NCBI GenBank assembly: GCA_026129685.1
Contig: JAHCHO010000001.1
Span: 62,001-126,000 of the forward strand
Direction of reading: 5' to 3'
Source of the DNA: Fimbriimonadaceae bacterium
Lineage (GTDB): Bacteria > Armatimonadota > Fimbriimonadia > Fimbriimonadales > Fimbriimonadaceae
Length of the DNA: 64,000 nucleotides
Notes under the pieces: generated by a model
The model's database searches: none
What the model saw: only the letters and a program-made list of their open reading frames with translations
What the model was told of the DNA's origin: nothing
Program-made: the position numbers and the translations under genes
In this document: positions 53,252 through 62,346 of the stretch, in pieces
How positions within the stretch are numbered: position 1 is the stretch's first letter
Layout of the letters: every line of letters begins with the position of its first letter

Positions 53252-54034
53252 TTAGCCGCCGCCCTGGTTGTGGCAAGCCTCGAGGCACGCCGCGTGGGCA
53301 TTGGACGCGAGGTTCAGCGCGGAGTCGCGGATGGTGTTGCAGACGCCCGCTCCGCCCACCGGCGGGTTGAGGACGCAGAGGCCGTACGCGACGGTGATCG
53401 CACCGACGGCGGCGTAGTAGGCCGCGTCGCACAAGTTGGTGCACAGGCTACGGGTCGGGACCTGGGTGGCCAGGTAGTGCGTGAGCATAAACGCCTGGAT
53501 CGGCGAGAGTCGGGTGTCCGTCGCCAGGGTGGGCGCAACGAAGGGCATTTCGCCGGGCCGTGAGGAGAGCAGGACCAGCACGGCGTTGGCAGGCTCGTTC
53601 GGGTGCGCGTAGGCGGCCGGGAGAAGCGCGTTGATCCGGGCGACCAACTGGTCGGCGGTCAGCGCGAACCGGATTCCGGCGAGGAGCGGGTGGTCGTTCA
53701 CCGTCCGGTACGCCTCCGCCAAGGTCGGGTAGGCGCCCTCCTGCGCGCGAAGTTGGGCGGTCTCGAGTTGCGCGCGCACCTCGGGCGGGGTTTGCGCCCC
53801 ATAGGGGAAGAAGGGCGAGATCGCCCGATCGGACTGGGTGATGCGGAACGCGCCGGTGAAGGCGTCGCTCATCTGCCGGTCGGTGGTCGCGGCGGCGAGC
53901 GCGTCGCTGACGTTGCGGGTCGTGAGGCCGGTCTGGTCGTCGTTCCCACCACAGGCGAGGGCGAGAAACAGGCCCTGAAGCACGAGGCATCCGACGGCGA
54001 CCGCCGTGAACGCTCGGTACGGACGGCAAATCAA
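53252..54034 (-). CDS. Secreted or lipid-anchored protein of unknown function
   Basis: A 260-aa protein. The N-terminus AVAVGCLVLQGLFLALACGGN looks like a lipoprotein signal, with lipobox-like ALAC. No family is recognised. The second half is Ala-rich and helical and has several Cys (SLCTNLCDAAYY, YGLCVLN, AGVCNT, AACLEACH), suggesting disulfides or metal binding. TTG start chosen because GGAGGTG lies six bases upstream. Monocistronic. Confidence 0.6.
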   Translation of the reverse strand: MICRPYRAFTAVAVGCLVLQGLFLALACGGNDDQTGLTTRNVSDALAAATTDRQMSDAFTGAFRITQSDRAISPFFPYGAQTPPEVRAQLETAQLRAQEGAYPTLAEAYRTVNDHPLLAGIRFALTADQLVARINALLPAAYAHPNEPANAVLVLLSSRPGEMPFVAPTLATDTRLSPIQAFMLTHYLATQVPTRSLCTNLCDAAYYAAVGAITVAYGLCVLNPPVGGAGVCNTIRDSALNLASNAHAACLEACHNQGGG

Positions 54035-54112
54035 CGCACACCTCCATTGGTCTGCGTGGGACCGGTGTCATTGTAAGGCAGGTCGTCCGAATTCGGAAGC
54101 CTTCGGCGGGAC

Positions 54113-54598
54113 CTAACCGAGTTCTTCGTTCATCGCCGCCACCTTGTCCTGGAGCGACTCTGCGTAGGTATCCAGCGAGGCGGAAAGGGCGGGGTCCGAG
54201 GCACTCAGAATCCGCACCGCCAAAAGGCCCGCGTTCAGCGCGTTGCCGATCGCCACCGTCGCGACCGGAATGCCTCCGGGCATCTGGACGATCGAGTAGA
54301 GCGAGTCCAACCCGCCCAGCGCCTTCGTCGGCACCGGGACTCCGATCACCGGTAGGGTCGTCAGCGAGGCGGTCATCCCGGGGAGGTGAGCCGCCCCGCC
54401 CGCTCCGGCGATGATCACCCGCAGCCCCCTCGCCCGCGCCGTCCTCGCGTATTCCACCATCGCCTCCGGAGTTCGATGGGCGCTGACCACCCGCATCTCG
54501 AACGGCACGCCGAACTCCTCCAGAATCTGGGCGGCGGGAGCCATCGTGTCTCGGTCGGACAGGCTGCCCATGATGATGCCGACGAGGGGGGTCGTCAT
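54113..54598 (-). CDS. purE: 5-(carboxyamino)imidazole ribonucleotide mutase
   Basis: Class I PurE of purine synthesis, 161 aa. Motifs [35 protein letters not shown] and [17 protein letters not shown] are all present. It starts ten bases after the recN stop, so they are co-transcribed. No purK is seen in the window. Confidence 0.97.
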   Translation of the reverse strand: MTTPLVGIIMGSLSDRDTMAPAAQILEEFGVPFEMRVVSAHRTPEAMVEYARTARARGLRVIIAGAGGAAHLPGMTASLTTLPVIGVPVPTKALGGLDSLYSIVQMPGGIPVATVAIGNALNAGLLAVRILSASDPALSASLDTYAESLQDKVAAMNEELG

Positions 54599-54608
54599 AT
54601 CCGGAAGG

Positions 54609-56309
54609 TTACTCCGCCCATCGATCCGCGAGCCGCGCGCCCGGGTCGGGATCGGCGTCTTCCAGCAGGTCGCGGGCGTTCTGCAGGGCCGACTCGGTCA
54701 GGCGATCGCCGACCAGCATGCGGGCGACCTCCTCGATGCGCTCTCGCGGGCCGAGCAGGCGGACGTCGGTCACCACCCGACCCCCCTGCTCCCGTTTCTC
54801 GATTCGAAAGTGGGTGGAGGCCCGGGCGGCGATCGGGGGCAAGTGGCTGATGACGACGACCTGATAGTGCCGTGACAGCTCCTCCAGTTTCCGCGCGACT
54901 TTGGCGGCCGCCCGTCCTCCGAGGCCGGTGTCCACCTCGTCGAACACGAGGGTCGGCACGCCTGCCCGGCCCGCCATCGCCGACTTGATCGCGAGCATGA
55001 CGCGGGAGAGTTCGCCGCCAGAGGCGATCTTTCCCAGGGGCTTGGGCTCCTCACCAAGGTTCGCGCTGAACAGGAACTCGACCCGATCCGCGCCCGTCGC
55101 CTCGGGCTCGCGCGGGAGGACGGCGACCTCAAAGCGGGCACGCTCCATATCGAGGTCCTTGAGTTGATGCTCCACGTGGGTCGCGAACTCGGCCGCCCGT
55201 TCCCGACGCATTTCCGTCAGGCGCCGGCAGACATCTTGGAGAATGCGTTGCGCCTCATCGAGTTGAGCGGCGAGGGTCTCGGTGGTGCTTTCGCCGTCTT
55301 CCAGCTCGGCCGCTTCCTGGCGCGCCCGCTCAAGGTGCTCGAGGACGGCGTTTTCATCGTCGCCGTATTTCCGGCACAGGCGTCTGAGCGAGTCGATCCT
55401 CCCGGCCACCGTCTCCAGACGTTCAGGGTCGCCCTCGAGGCGTTCCAGATAGGCACCGAGGGCGCGGTCGCCGTCTTCCAGCGAATAGAGGGCGGTGCGC
55501 AGGGGATCGAGGACCTCGGCCAAGGCGGGGTCGAGCCGCTCGGCTTCCTCGAGGGAGCGCACGGATTCGCCGAGGAGGTCGCGGGCGTTGGTTTCGCCCG
55601 AGGCGAGGCGCTCGCTCGCGGAGGCGCCCAGTGCCGTCAGGCGCTCAAAGTTGCGGAGACGCCCAAGTTCCGATTCGAGGGTCGCGAGTTCGCCGGATTG
55701 GGGGGCGATCGCCTCGATCTCTTCGACCTGGTAGCGCAAGGTGTCCAGCCGTTGCTCCCGATCCCGCAGGTGCGCCTTGAGGTTGCGGAGACGACGGTCC
55801 AAGTCGTTGCGGCGGGCGAACACCTCGGCGGTCTCTTCGAGAAGCGCGGCGGCAGGCTCGCCGATCCAATCATCGAGGAGCCCCAAGTGACGTTCGGGGT
55901 CGAGCAGGCTTTGGTGGTCGTGTTGGCCGTGGAGGTCCACCAACCACTTGCCGATCCCCCGGAGGGTCGCCACGGGAACGCTTTGGCCGTTCGCTCGGCA
56001 CAGGGAACGCCCGGAGGCGAGCACCTCTCGCTGGAGGGTGAGTCGGGCGTTCGGGGCCTCGATGCCGGCGTCGCCGAGTTTCGCCCTTACAGCGGAGTCG
56101 ATCTCGACCACGACGCGCACGATGGCCCGGTCCGCGCCCGTTCGGATCAACTCCGTGTCCGCCCGTTCGCCGAGGGCAAGCTGGATGGCGTCCACGAGGA
56201 GCGACTTTCCGGCGCCCGTTTCGCCGGTCAGGACGGTGAAACCGCCGCCGAGGCGTATCTCGGCTCGATCGATGATCGCCACGTTCTCGACGGTCAGTTC
56301 CAGCACCAT
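54609..56309 (-). CDS. recN: DNA repair protein RecN
   Basis: SMC-like ATPase of double-strand break repair, 566 aa. Walker [16 protein letters not shown] near residue 30, [12 protein letters not shown], central coiled coils, signature [15 protein letters not shown], Walker [14 protein letters not shown] and switch [11 protein letters not shown]. The start at [12 protein letters not shown] is family-typical. It is complete and lies upstream of purE in one transcript. Confidence 0.96.
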   Translation of the reverse strand: MVLELTVENVAIIDRAEIRLGGGFTVLTGETGAGKSLLVDAIQLALGERADTELIRTGADRAIVRVVVEIDSAVRAKLGDAGIEAPNARLTLQREVLASGRSLCRANGQSVPVATLRGIGKWLVDLHGQHDHQSLLDPERHLGLLDDWIGEPAAALLEETAEVFARRNDLDRRLRNLKAHLRDREQRLDTLRYQVEEIEAIAPQSGELATLESELGRLRNFERLTALGASASERLASGETNARDLLGESVRSLEEAERLDPALAEVLDPLRTALYSLEDGDRALGAYLERLEGDPERLETVAGRIDSLRRLCRKYGDDENAVLEHLERARQEAAELEDGESTTETLAAQLDEAQRILQDVCRRLTEMRRERAAEFATHVEHQLKDLDMERARFEVAVLPREPEATGADRVEFLFSANLGEEPKPLGKIASGGELSRVMLAIKSAMAGRAGVPTLVFDEVDTGLGGRAAAKVARKLEELSRHYQVVVISHLPPIAARASTHFRIEKREQGGRVVTDVRLLGPRERIEEVARMLVGDRLTESALQNARDLLEDADPDPGARLADRWAE

Positions 56310-56355
56310 GTCGTCATTCTTCCAGACGGAAGGGTGCGCCGACCCGGTGCGCGAG

Positions 56356-58731
56356 TCAGCCGCGGGGGATTCGTACGTCCACGCGAACCGTCGCTCCGTC
56401 GCCGGGGCCTTGAATCGGTCCGGCGACCCGCCTCTCGTCGATCCAGATTCCGTGGTCGGCGTCCGTCCGCTCAAAGGCGATAGCGTACGCGTCGCCACGA
56501 AAAGCCCTTCGAACCCGGGCTCGTGTCCACGCGGTGGGCAGGGAGGGCTGGATGTGGAGTCCGGAGCGGCCGGCGCGCACCCCCAAGATCCACTCGTGCG
56601 CCATGCGGCGCATCCAGGCAGAAGATCCGGTGTACCAGGTCCATCCCGCTCGACCCTCATAGGGAGAGTCCGGCCCGTCGGCGTTGCCGGGCATGACGTA
56701 GGGTTCGGCGGCGTAGAGGTCGGCGTCGGCCTGGGCGCGAAGGGCCGGGTTCATTCCCTGATAGATCGCGAAAGCGGTTTCCGGGTCGCCGTGCATCACG
56801 AACGCTTGGACGGCCCAAGTGGAGGCGTGGCTGTAGACGCCGCCGTTTTCGCGCAGCGCGGGGGCGTAACGGGAGATGTAGCCGATGTAAGGGTCCACCT
56901 CGCGGTACGCCGGGTCGAGAAGCACGGCCCCGTACGGCTTGACGAGGCGATCCTTTGCCGACGCCATCGCGCTGCGGTCGCGCTCGGCGTCGCCGATCCC
57001 GCTGATGACGGCCCAGGTCTGGGGGTTCAGGTAGATGGACCCGTACCGGCACGACCGGCTCCCAAAGGGGGCGCCGTCGTCGCGGGTTCCCGCGATGAAC
57101 CAGTCGCCGTCCCACGCATGCCGGTGTACCGCGTCGCGCAACTCCTGGGCCGCACGGTCGAACTCCGCCTCGACGTCGCCCAAACCGAGTTCGCCCAGGT
57201 ATGGCCGCCATCGAGCGAGGACGTCGTAGAGAAACATCGCCAGCCAAACCGATTCGCCTCTGCCGTCGATCCCGACGTGGCTGAGGCCGTCGTTCCAGTC
57301 GCCGCCCCCGATCAGGGGCAGCCCCCGTTCCGAACGGCGGTCGAGGGCGCGTCGCACGCCGCGAAGGGCATGCTCCAGCAGGGTGCCGACGGTGCCGGGC
57401 GTGTTCGTCTCGCGGCTGACAAACCGATAGGACATCGCAAGCGAACCGAGGTCGGCGGTCTCGTCGAGGTACGCGAGCAGGCCATGGGCCAGCCAAACCG
57501 AGGTGTCGCTATGGTGGCTGGCGACGGCGATGTCCGTGTTCGGGTGCCACCAGTGCCGGACCCCGCCGTCCTCGAACATCGCTTCCGCGTGTCGGCCGAG
57601 TTGCCTAAGGGTCGTCTCCGGTTCGCTGGGGAGCAGGGCGAGACTGTCCTGAAGTTGGTCGCGAAACCCGAACGCTCCTCCCTGTTGGTAGTAGGCGCAT
57701 TTGGCGAGCAGACGACCGGCGATCGTCTGGTACGGCAACCATCCGTTGTTCATCAGGTCGAACGCGGGGTCGGGCGTCTCACAGGAGAGTGCTCCGCACC
57801 GATTCCTCCAAGCGGTGCGGGTTGCATCGAGCGAGGCGCGTGCCTCAGCGACCTCGAACCGCGCGGCAAGGGTGCGGGCGGACGTTGGGTCGTCCGAGGC
57901 CCCGATCACGACGGTGAACGTCTGTGTCTCGCCCGGCCCGAGCGACAAGGACGCGAGTCCGCCCGCTACGGGATCGTCCCAACGCGGGGTGGCCGACGCT
58001 TCCCGATGGTCCCACAGGGCTTCCGGCCTCGCGGTCGTCCCGATTCGCCCTAGAAAGGCGGACTTGTCGGTGATCCACCGCACCGGGCCGACGCCGTGGA
58101 CGGCGAGGAACGCTCGGATGTTGCCCCCCACGACTTCACGACGTCCTTCGGGGAGGGCGGCGTGCTTCCAAGCGAACAGCGCGTCGCCCGACGCCTCGGA
58201 TTCCATGAACAGCCGGTGGAACTCCCGGTGCCACTCACCGGGACCACCAAGGTGCCACTCGAGGTACGTCCCAAGACCGAGACGTTTGGGTTCAGGGGTA
58301 CGATTCTCGATCGTGACGATCCAGACCTCGCAGGTCCCATCGATCGGCACGAACACCGTCTGCTCAAGGGACAACTCCGGGTAAGCGCGCCGAAAGGTCG
58401 TATAGCCCAGGCCGTGCTCGATCTCGTCGATCGTAGCGAGGCGACGGGTCGGCTGAAAAGTCGTGGAATAGAGTTCGTCGCCGTCCTGTACGTAGAGGAA
58501 CCGCCCATAGGCGTCCGTCACGAGGTCCTGTTCCCATCGATTGAGGCGGAGGAGCTGGCAGTTGTCCAGCCAGGAGAACCCTCCTCCCGCCTGGCTCAGG
58601 ACGAGTCCGTACCGCTCGTTCGCAAGCACGTTGACCCAGGGCCGCGGTGTGCGAGGATCGGTCACCACGAAGGCGGATGTGGCCGGGTCGAAGCGGCCGT
58701 ACGGGTTGGGAAGGAGGGGTTCGGAGGTCAT
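56356..58731 (-). CDS. GH94 glycoside phosphorylase
   Basis: A 791-aa inverting phosphorylase that splits a beta-glucoside with phosphate to give alpha-glucose-1-phosphate. Family landmarks: NPYGRFDPATSAFVV, GTYLEWHLG, the (alpha/alpha)6 barrel block GAFGFRDQLQDSLAL, HSDTSVWLA, and the general-acid Asp in IGGGDWNDGL. No signal peptide, so cytoplasmic. Its ATG overlaps the GH144 stop as ATGA. That pairing points to 1,2-beta-oligoglucan or another beta-glucan dimer/oligomer rather than cellobiose, but specificity is inferred. Confidence 0.87.
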   Translation of the reverse strand: MTSEPLLPNPYGRFDPATSAFVVTDPRTPRPWVNVLANERYGLVLSQAGGGFSWLDNCQLLRLNRWEQDLVTDAYGRFLYVQDGDELYSTTFQPTRRLATIDEIEHGLGYTTFRRAYPELSLEQTVFVPIDGTCEVWIVTIENRTPEPKRLGLGTYLEWHLGGPGEWHREFHRLFMESEASGDALFAWKHAALPEGRREVVGGNIRAFLAVHGVGPVRWITDKSAFLGRIGTTARPEALWDHREASATPRWDDPVAGGLASLSLGPGETQTFTVVIGASDDPTSARTLAARFEVAEARASLDATRTAWRNRCGALSCETPDPAFDLMNNGWLPYQTIAGRLLAKCAYYQQGGAFGFRDQLQDSLALLPSEPETTLRQLGRHAEAMFEDGGVRHWWHPNTDIAVASHHSDTSVWLAHGLLAYLDETADLGSLAMSYRFVSRETNTPGTVGTLLEHALRGVRRALDRRSERGLPLIGGGDWNDGLSHVGIDGRGESVWLAMFLYDVLARWRPYLGELGLGDVEAEFDRAAQELRDAVHRHAWDGDWFIAGTRDDGAPFGSRSCRYGSIYLNPQTWAVISGIGDAERDRSAMASAKDRLVKPYGAVLLDPAYREVDPYIGYISRYAPALRENGGVYSHASTWAVQAFVMHGDPETAFAIYQGMNPALRAQADADLYAAEPYVMPGNADGPDSPYEGRAGWTWYTGSSAWMRRMAHEWILGVRAGRSGLHIQPSLPTAWTRARVRRAFRGDAYAIAFERTDADHGIWIDERRVAGPIQGPGDGATVRVDVRIPRG

Positions 58732-60005
58732 GGTTGGACCCGGAGGCTCCGGCCTTCGCTGGCTCCTTCGGCGGTCTTACGGAACCCCGCGCGCTCCATG
58801 CCTCGCTTGTTCACCGGGTGCGAGAGGGCGAGGCGTTGGGGCAACCCGTCGCGGTAGTTCTCGATCGCGAGCATCATCTGCCCGAGGTCGATGCCGATCA
58901 CGTCGGGAGACTGCCACTTGCGGGTGGGATTGAAACCGGTCGTGAAGCCGTACCGCCCGAGGGTCTCCGGGTACTTGCGCCTGAACGCGAGCGCCGCTTC
59001 GGTGCTTTCTTTGGGTGTGAAGGGAACGCTGGCCACCGCCGCCGCGGGCGCGAGGGTCCCGTTGTCGGAAATCCAGTTCGGGGCGCCAAAGGCGTTGTAG
59101 CCGTCCGGCCCGTCGCAGGCGGAGAGCCCCCAAATGTTCGGCCCATAGCCCTCGAACTTCTGAGGATTGTCGATGCAATACCGCCGGTTGGCGAGGGTCG
59201 CGTTGCGCGAGGCCACCCAGTAGTCGTAGCCAAGGACGTCACGCTTGTCCTTGAAGTCGTAGAACCCGTGGGACATCTGATGGAGGAACAGGGGGCCGCC
59301 CGTGAGGAGGCGGATTCCCGCGTATTCGACCTCGGGCCGCTTGAACGCTTTCCACGTTGCCGTTGGCACCTTTTCGGACGCGCCGAGGGCGATGATGTAG
59401 AGCAGCATCTGCTCGACGTAGCCGTCCCAGCGGGCGCCGATGAATCCGCTCTCCGGGTGCCAGCCCATGGTGAAGGTCAGCGAGTCCTTCTTCGCGCCGC
59501 CGTCGGTCAGCATCCAGTTCCAGTCGATTTCCTTCACGATGCGGTTCGTACCGGAGGTGATCTCGGCGTCCTTGAATCCCCGCTCCGCGAGCAGCAGCCC
59601 GGCGAACAAGATGCCGGAATCGATGGTGGACGTCTCGCTTTTCCACAGCCGTTCGCCCGTCTCCCAGTCGACGAAATGGACGTACCACCCACGGTTCCGG
59701 AGGGGAAGGTCGAGCAGGGCGCGAACGGTCGAACGCGCACGGACGAGCGCCTTCCGCCGTTCGATCCAGCCTCGCTCCGCCCCGATCGCCAACGCGGCGA
59801 GCGAGAAGCCGGTCGCCGCGATGCTCGCGACGTGATCCGCGCGGGGGACTTCCTTCGTATTGTTCGCCCGATCGAGGGTGAGGCCGGTTCTGGGGTTCGA
59901 CTGTTCCCAGAAGTAGCGGAAGGCCCGTTTGGAGAGGTCGTCCAAGAAGGGGTCGAGACTCGGCTTCGGGGCGAGCGTAACGGCGAGGACGAGGGCGGTC
60001 AACAT
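58728..60005 (-). CDS. GH144-type glucanase (endo-beta-1,2-glucanase-like)
   Basis: A 425-aa protein of the glucoamylase-like (alpha/alpha)6 family now containing GH144. Short signal MLTALVLAVTLAP, then LSKRAFRYFWEQSNPRTGL, AATGFSLAALAIGAERGW, SSTID-type segment ETSTIDSGILFAGLL, NWMLTDGG, WDGYVEQMLLYIIALG and APAAAVASVPF. It would cut beta-1,2-glucan outside the cytoplasm into sophoro-oligosaccharides for the coupled GH94. ATG at 60005 begins the signal; the longer frame reads into the lipA promoter region. Confidence 0.83.
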   Translation of the reverse strand: MLTALVLAVTLAPKPSLDPFLDDLSKRAFRYFWEQSNPRTGLTLDRANNTKEVPRADHVASIAATGFSLAALAIGAERGWIERRKALVRARSTVRALLDLPLRNRGWYVHFVDWETGERLWKSETSTIDSGILFAGLLLAERGFKDAEITSGTNRIVKEIDWNWMLTDGGAKKDSLTFTMGWHPESGFIGARWDGYVEQMLLYIIALGASEKVPTATWKAFKRPEVEYAGIRLLTGGPLFLHQMSHGFYDFKDKRDVLGYDYWVASRNATLANRRYCIDNPQKFEGYGPNIWGLSACDGPDGYNAFGAPNWISDNGTLAPAAAVASVPFTPKESTEAALAFRRKYPETLGRYGFTTGFNPTRKWQSPDVIGIDLGQMMLAIENYRDGLPQRLALSHPVNKRGMERAGFRKTAEGASEGRSLRVQP

Positions 60006-60150
60006 AGACGGGTTACGGACGATCCGTGTCGTTCGTCCGAGCCTCCTGATCGTAGTAAACCCGGTTTGGGAGGCGGTTTCGACGCGTTCGGGACGTTGCT
60101 GAAACGATTCAGGTGGAGCCGGGCCCGGTGGGTGCGTTGGGCGAGTCCTG

Positions 60151-60156
60151 TATACT
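60151..60156 (+). promoter_or_regulatory. -10 box of lipA, probably leaderless
   Basis: TATACT preceded directly by TG, ending nine bases before the lipA ATG. No Shine-Dalgarno lies between, so the mRNA leader is a few bases at most. Confidence 0.5.
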
Positions 60157-60165
60157 TCGGAATTC

Positions 60166-61047
60166 ATGACCCAGCGGTTGCCGGAATGGCTGAAGATTCG
60201 GCTCCCTCGACCAGAGATCATCACCGAGGTCGAGACGATGATGCGGCAGAAGAACCTGCACACCGTCTGCGAGAGCGCGCGGTGCCCCAACCTGCCCGAG
60301 TGTTGGAGCAAGAAGACCGCCACCTTCATGATCCTGGGTGACACCTGCACCCGGTCGTGCGGCTTCTGCGCGATCAAGGTGGGGCGTGGCCTTCAGGTGA
60401 ACGCGGAAGAACCGACCGACGTCGCCCGAGTTTCGAAGGACCTGGGCCTCAAGCACGTTGTCGTGACGAGCGTGGCGCGGGACGACTTACCGGACCAAGG
60501 CGCCACCCAGTTCGCCAGGACGATCGAAGCGCTCCACGCGGAGAACCCGTTGACGATCGTCGAAGTGCTGACACCCGACTTTCAGGGTCGACGGCATTTG
60601 ATCAAGACCGTCACCGACGCGCACCCCGAGATATTCAACCATAACATCGAGACCATCGAGCGGCTGCACACGATCGTACGGCCGCAGGCGCGGTACGCGC
60701 GGACGCTCAAGGTCCTCGAAACGGTCAAAGAACTCGACCCGACGATCCATACGAAGTCCGGCATGATGCTCGGACTGGGCGAGACGCAGGACGAGGTGGT
60801 CGCCACCTTGCGCGCCCTGCGCGAGGTGGGAGTCGACGCCGTCACGATCGGCCAGTACCTCCGTCCCACGATGAAGCATCTGCCGGTGAGCGAGTACGTC
60901 ACGCCGGAGGCCTTCGCGGAGTACGAGCGGATCGGTAACGAACTTGGGTTCGCCTTCGTCGCAAGCGGGCCGTTCATCCGAAGTTCGTACAATGCGATCG
61001 AGTTCAGCAAGAAGGTCATGGCCGAACGGCTTGCCGCCATCACCTAG
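60166..61047 (+). CDS. lipA: Lipoyl synthase
   Basis: Radical SAM enzyme inserting sulfur into octanoyl groups to form lipoyl cofactor, needed by the E2 at 21586. The 293-aa length is normal. The auxiliary cluster cysteines are in CESARCPNLPEC and the radical SAM cluster in CTRSCGFCAIK. The C-terminal RSSYNA serine motif is present. ATG at 60166 is family-typical. No lipB or lplA in the window. Confidence 0.97.
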   Translation: MTQRLPEWLKIRLPRPEIITEVETMMRQKNLHTVCESARCPNLPECWSKKTATFMILGDTCTRSCGFCAIKVGRGLQVNAEEPTDVARVSKDLGLKHVVVTSVARDDLPDQGATQFARTIEALHAENPLTIVEVLTPDFQGRRHLIKTVTDAHPEIFNHNIETIERLHTIVRPQARYARTLKVLETVKELDPTIHTKSGMMLGLGETQDEVVATLRALREVGVDAVTIGQYLRPTMKHLPVSEYVTPEAFAEYERIGNELGFAFVASGPFIRSSYNAIEFSKKVMAERLAAIT

Positions 61048-61086
61048 AATCGAGGGCCGGTCGGCCGTCGTTTGAGGAAAAGCAGG

Positions 61087-62343
61087 ATGGGTGTTCCATA
61101 TCGCAGTTCCGGCGGCAAAGCGGTCGGGGGAGTCCTCGCCGTTCTCGCCGTGATTGGCCTGGCGACCCCGATCGCCGCCCAGAGCGTGGAACTTCGCTTC
61201 CCGGTCCAGGGAGCCCGGGCCGCTTGGATCGCCGAGTCCCTCGGGGACGCGATTCCCGAAACGACCATCGAGTTCACCGGCCCGTCGTTCAAGTTCCCCC
61301 TAAGCGGAGCGGGTGACAAGGCGCGGCTCTTCGTCTGGGACAAGACGACCGGCAACATCGCCCAGCGGCCGACAAAGGGTCTGAGCGGACGGTGGGAGGT
61401 GAAGCCTGAAGAAGCCACTCACCTTGCGCAGGTCAAGGTGAAGGTCGAGCACGAGGGCAAGCCCGTCGGGGCGGCAAGCATCGTGTTGGCCGACCCTAAG
61501 CGCAAGGCGACCGTGATCCTCGACCCCTCCATGCAAGGCACCGGGACGTTCGTTGCCGTCGCGCCCGGACCGGCCAGGGTGACCGTCACGTACACGAGCG
61601 AGGGCAGGACCAAGACCACGCCCGCCCAGGTGTTCGAACTCGCCCTCAAACGAAGCGATCCCGTACCCACCCTCTCGGTTTCGATCCCCGATCCCGTCTC
61701 GACCGCCACCCCGGTCGCCAAGGAGGAGGGGAGTCCGAAGGTGGAAGCACCCAAAGGCGCGTCCACCCCTTGGTTCGCCAACGTCCTCGGGTACCTGATG
61801 GCGCTCGCGGCGGCGGGAGGGGCGGGGTACCTGATCCTTCTTTACGTGAAGCGCAACCCGGAGCGAGTCGCCCAACAACTGGGCAAAGTCGGGGTCAAGA
61901 TTCCGACGTCCGACGACCCGCTCGTTCTCACCGCCGAGGAACCCGACGCGCCGTCCCCGACTTTTGCGAAGCCCGAACCCCCCCAGCCGATCCTCCTCGA
62001 CGACGCCAAGCCCACGCCACTTGCAGCGACCCCCGCTCCCATCGCGTCCGTTCCGACGCCGGTTCAGCATCGGCTCATCCTGCCGAGCGGCCACCCGTTC
62101 GTGCTCGAGGAGGGCACGACGACCGTCGGCCGCGAGTTTGCGAGCACGCTCGCATTCGGCGACGAGTCGAGCGTCTCGCGACGCCATGCCCAACTCGTTC
62201 GGTCGGCTGGCCTCGTGACGGTTCGCGATCTGGGCAGCCGCAACGGGACGTTCGTGAACGGCGTCAAGGTGGATGGCGACATCCCTCTCCGGCCGGGCGA
62301 CTTCCTGCAGTTCGGCACGGTTCGGTGTCGTTATGAGGTTTGA
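61087..62343 (+). CDS. Membrane FHA-domain protein
   Basis: A 418-aa protein. An N-terminal signal or anchor (GGVLAVLAVIGLATPIAA), an extracytoplasmic beta-rich region, a membrane helix near residue 240 (VLGYLMALAAAGGAGYLILL), a Pro-rich linker, and a cytoplasmic FHA domain (VGREFASTLAF, SSVSRRHAQL, DLGSRNGTFVNG). FHA domains bind phosphothreonine. GAGGAAA precedes the ATG at 61087. The next gene follows after three bases and also carries FHA domains. Confidence 0.85.
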   Translation: MGVPYRSSGGKAVGGVLAVLAVIGLATPIAAQSVELRFPVQGARAAWIAESLGDAIPETTIEFTGPSFKFPLSGAGDKARLFVWDKTTGNIAQRPTKGLSGRWEVKPEEATHLAQVKVKVEHEGKPVGAASIVLADPKRKATVILDPSMQGTGTFVAVAPGPARVTVTYTSEGRTKTTPAQVFELALKRSDPVPTLSVSIPDPVSTATPVAKEEGSPKVEAPKGASTPWFANVLGYLMALAAAGGAGYLILLYVKRNPERVAQQLGKVGVKIPTSDDPLVLTAEEPDAPSPTFAKPEPPQPILLDDAKPTPLAATPAPIASVPTPVQHRLILPSGHPFVLEEGTTTVGREFASTLAFGDESSVSRRHAQLVRSAGLVTVRDLGSRNGTFVNGVKVDGDIPLRPGDFLQFGTVRCRYEV

Positions 62344-62346
62344 TTC

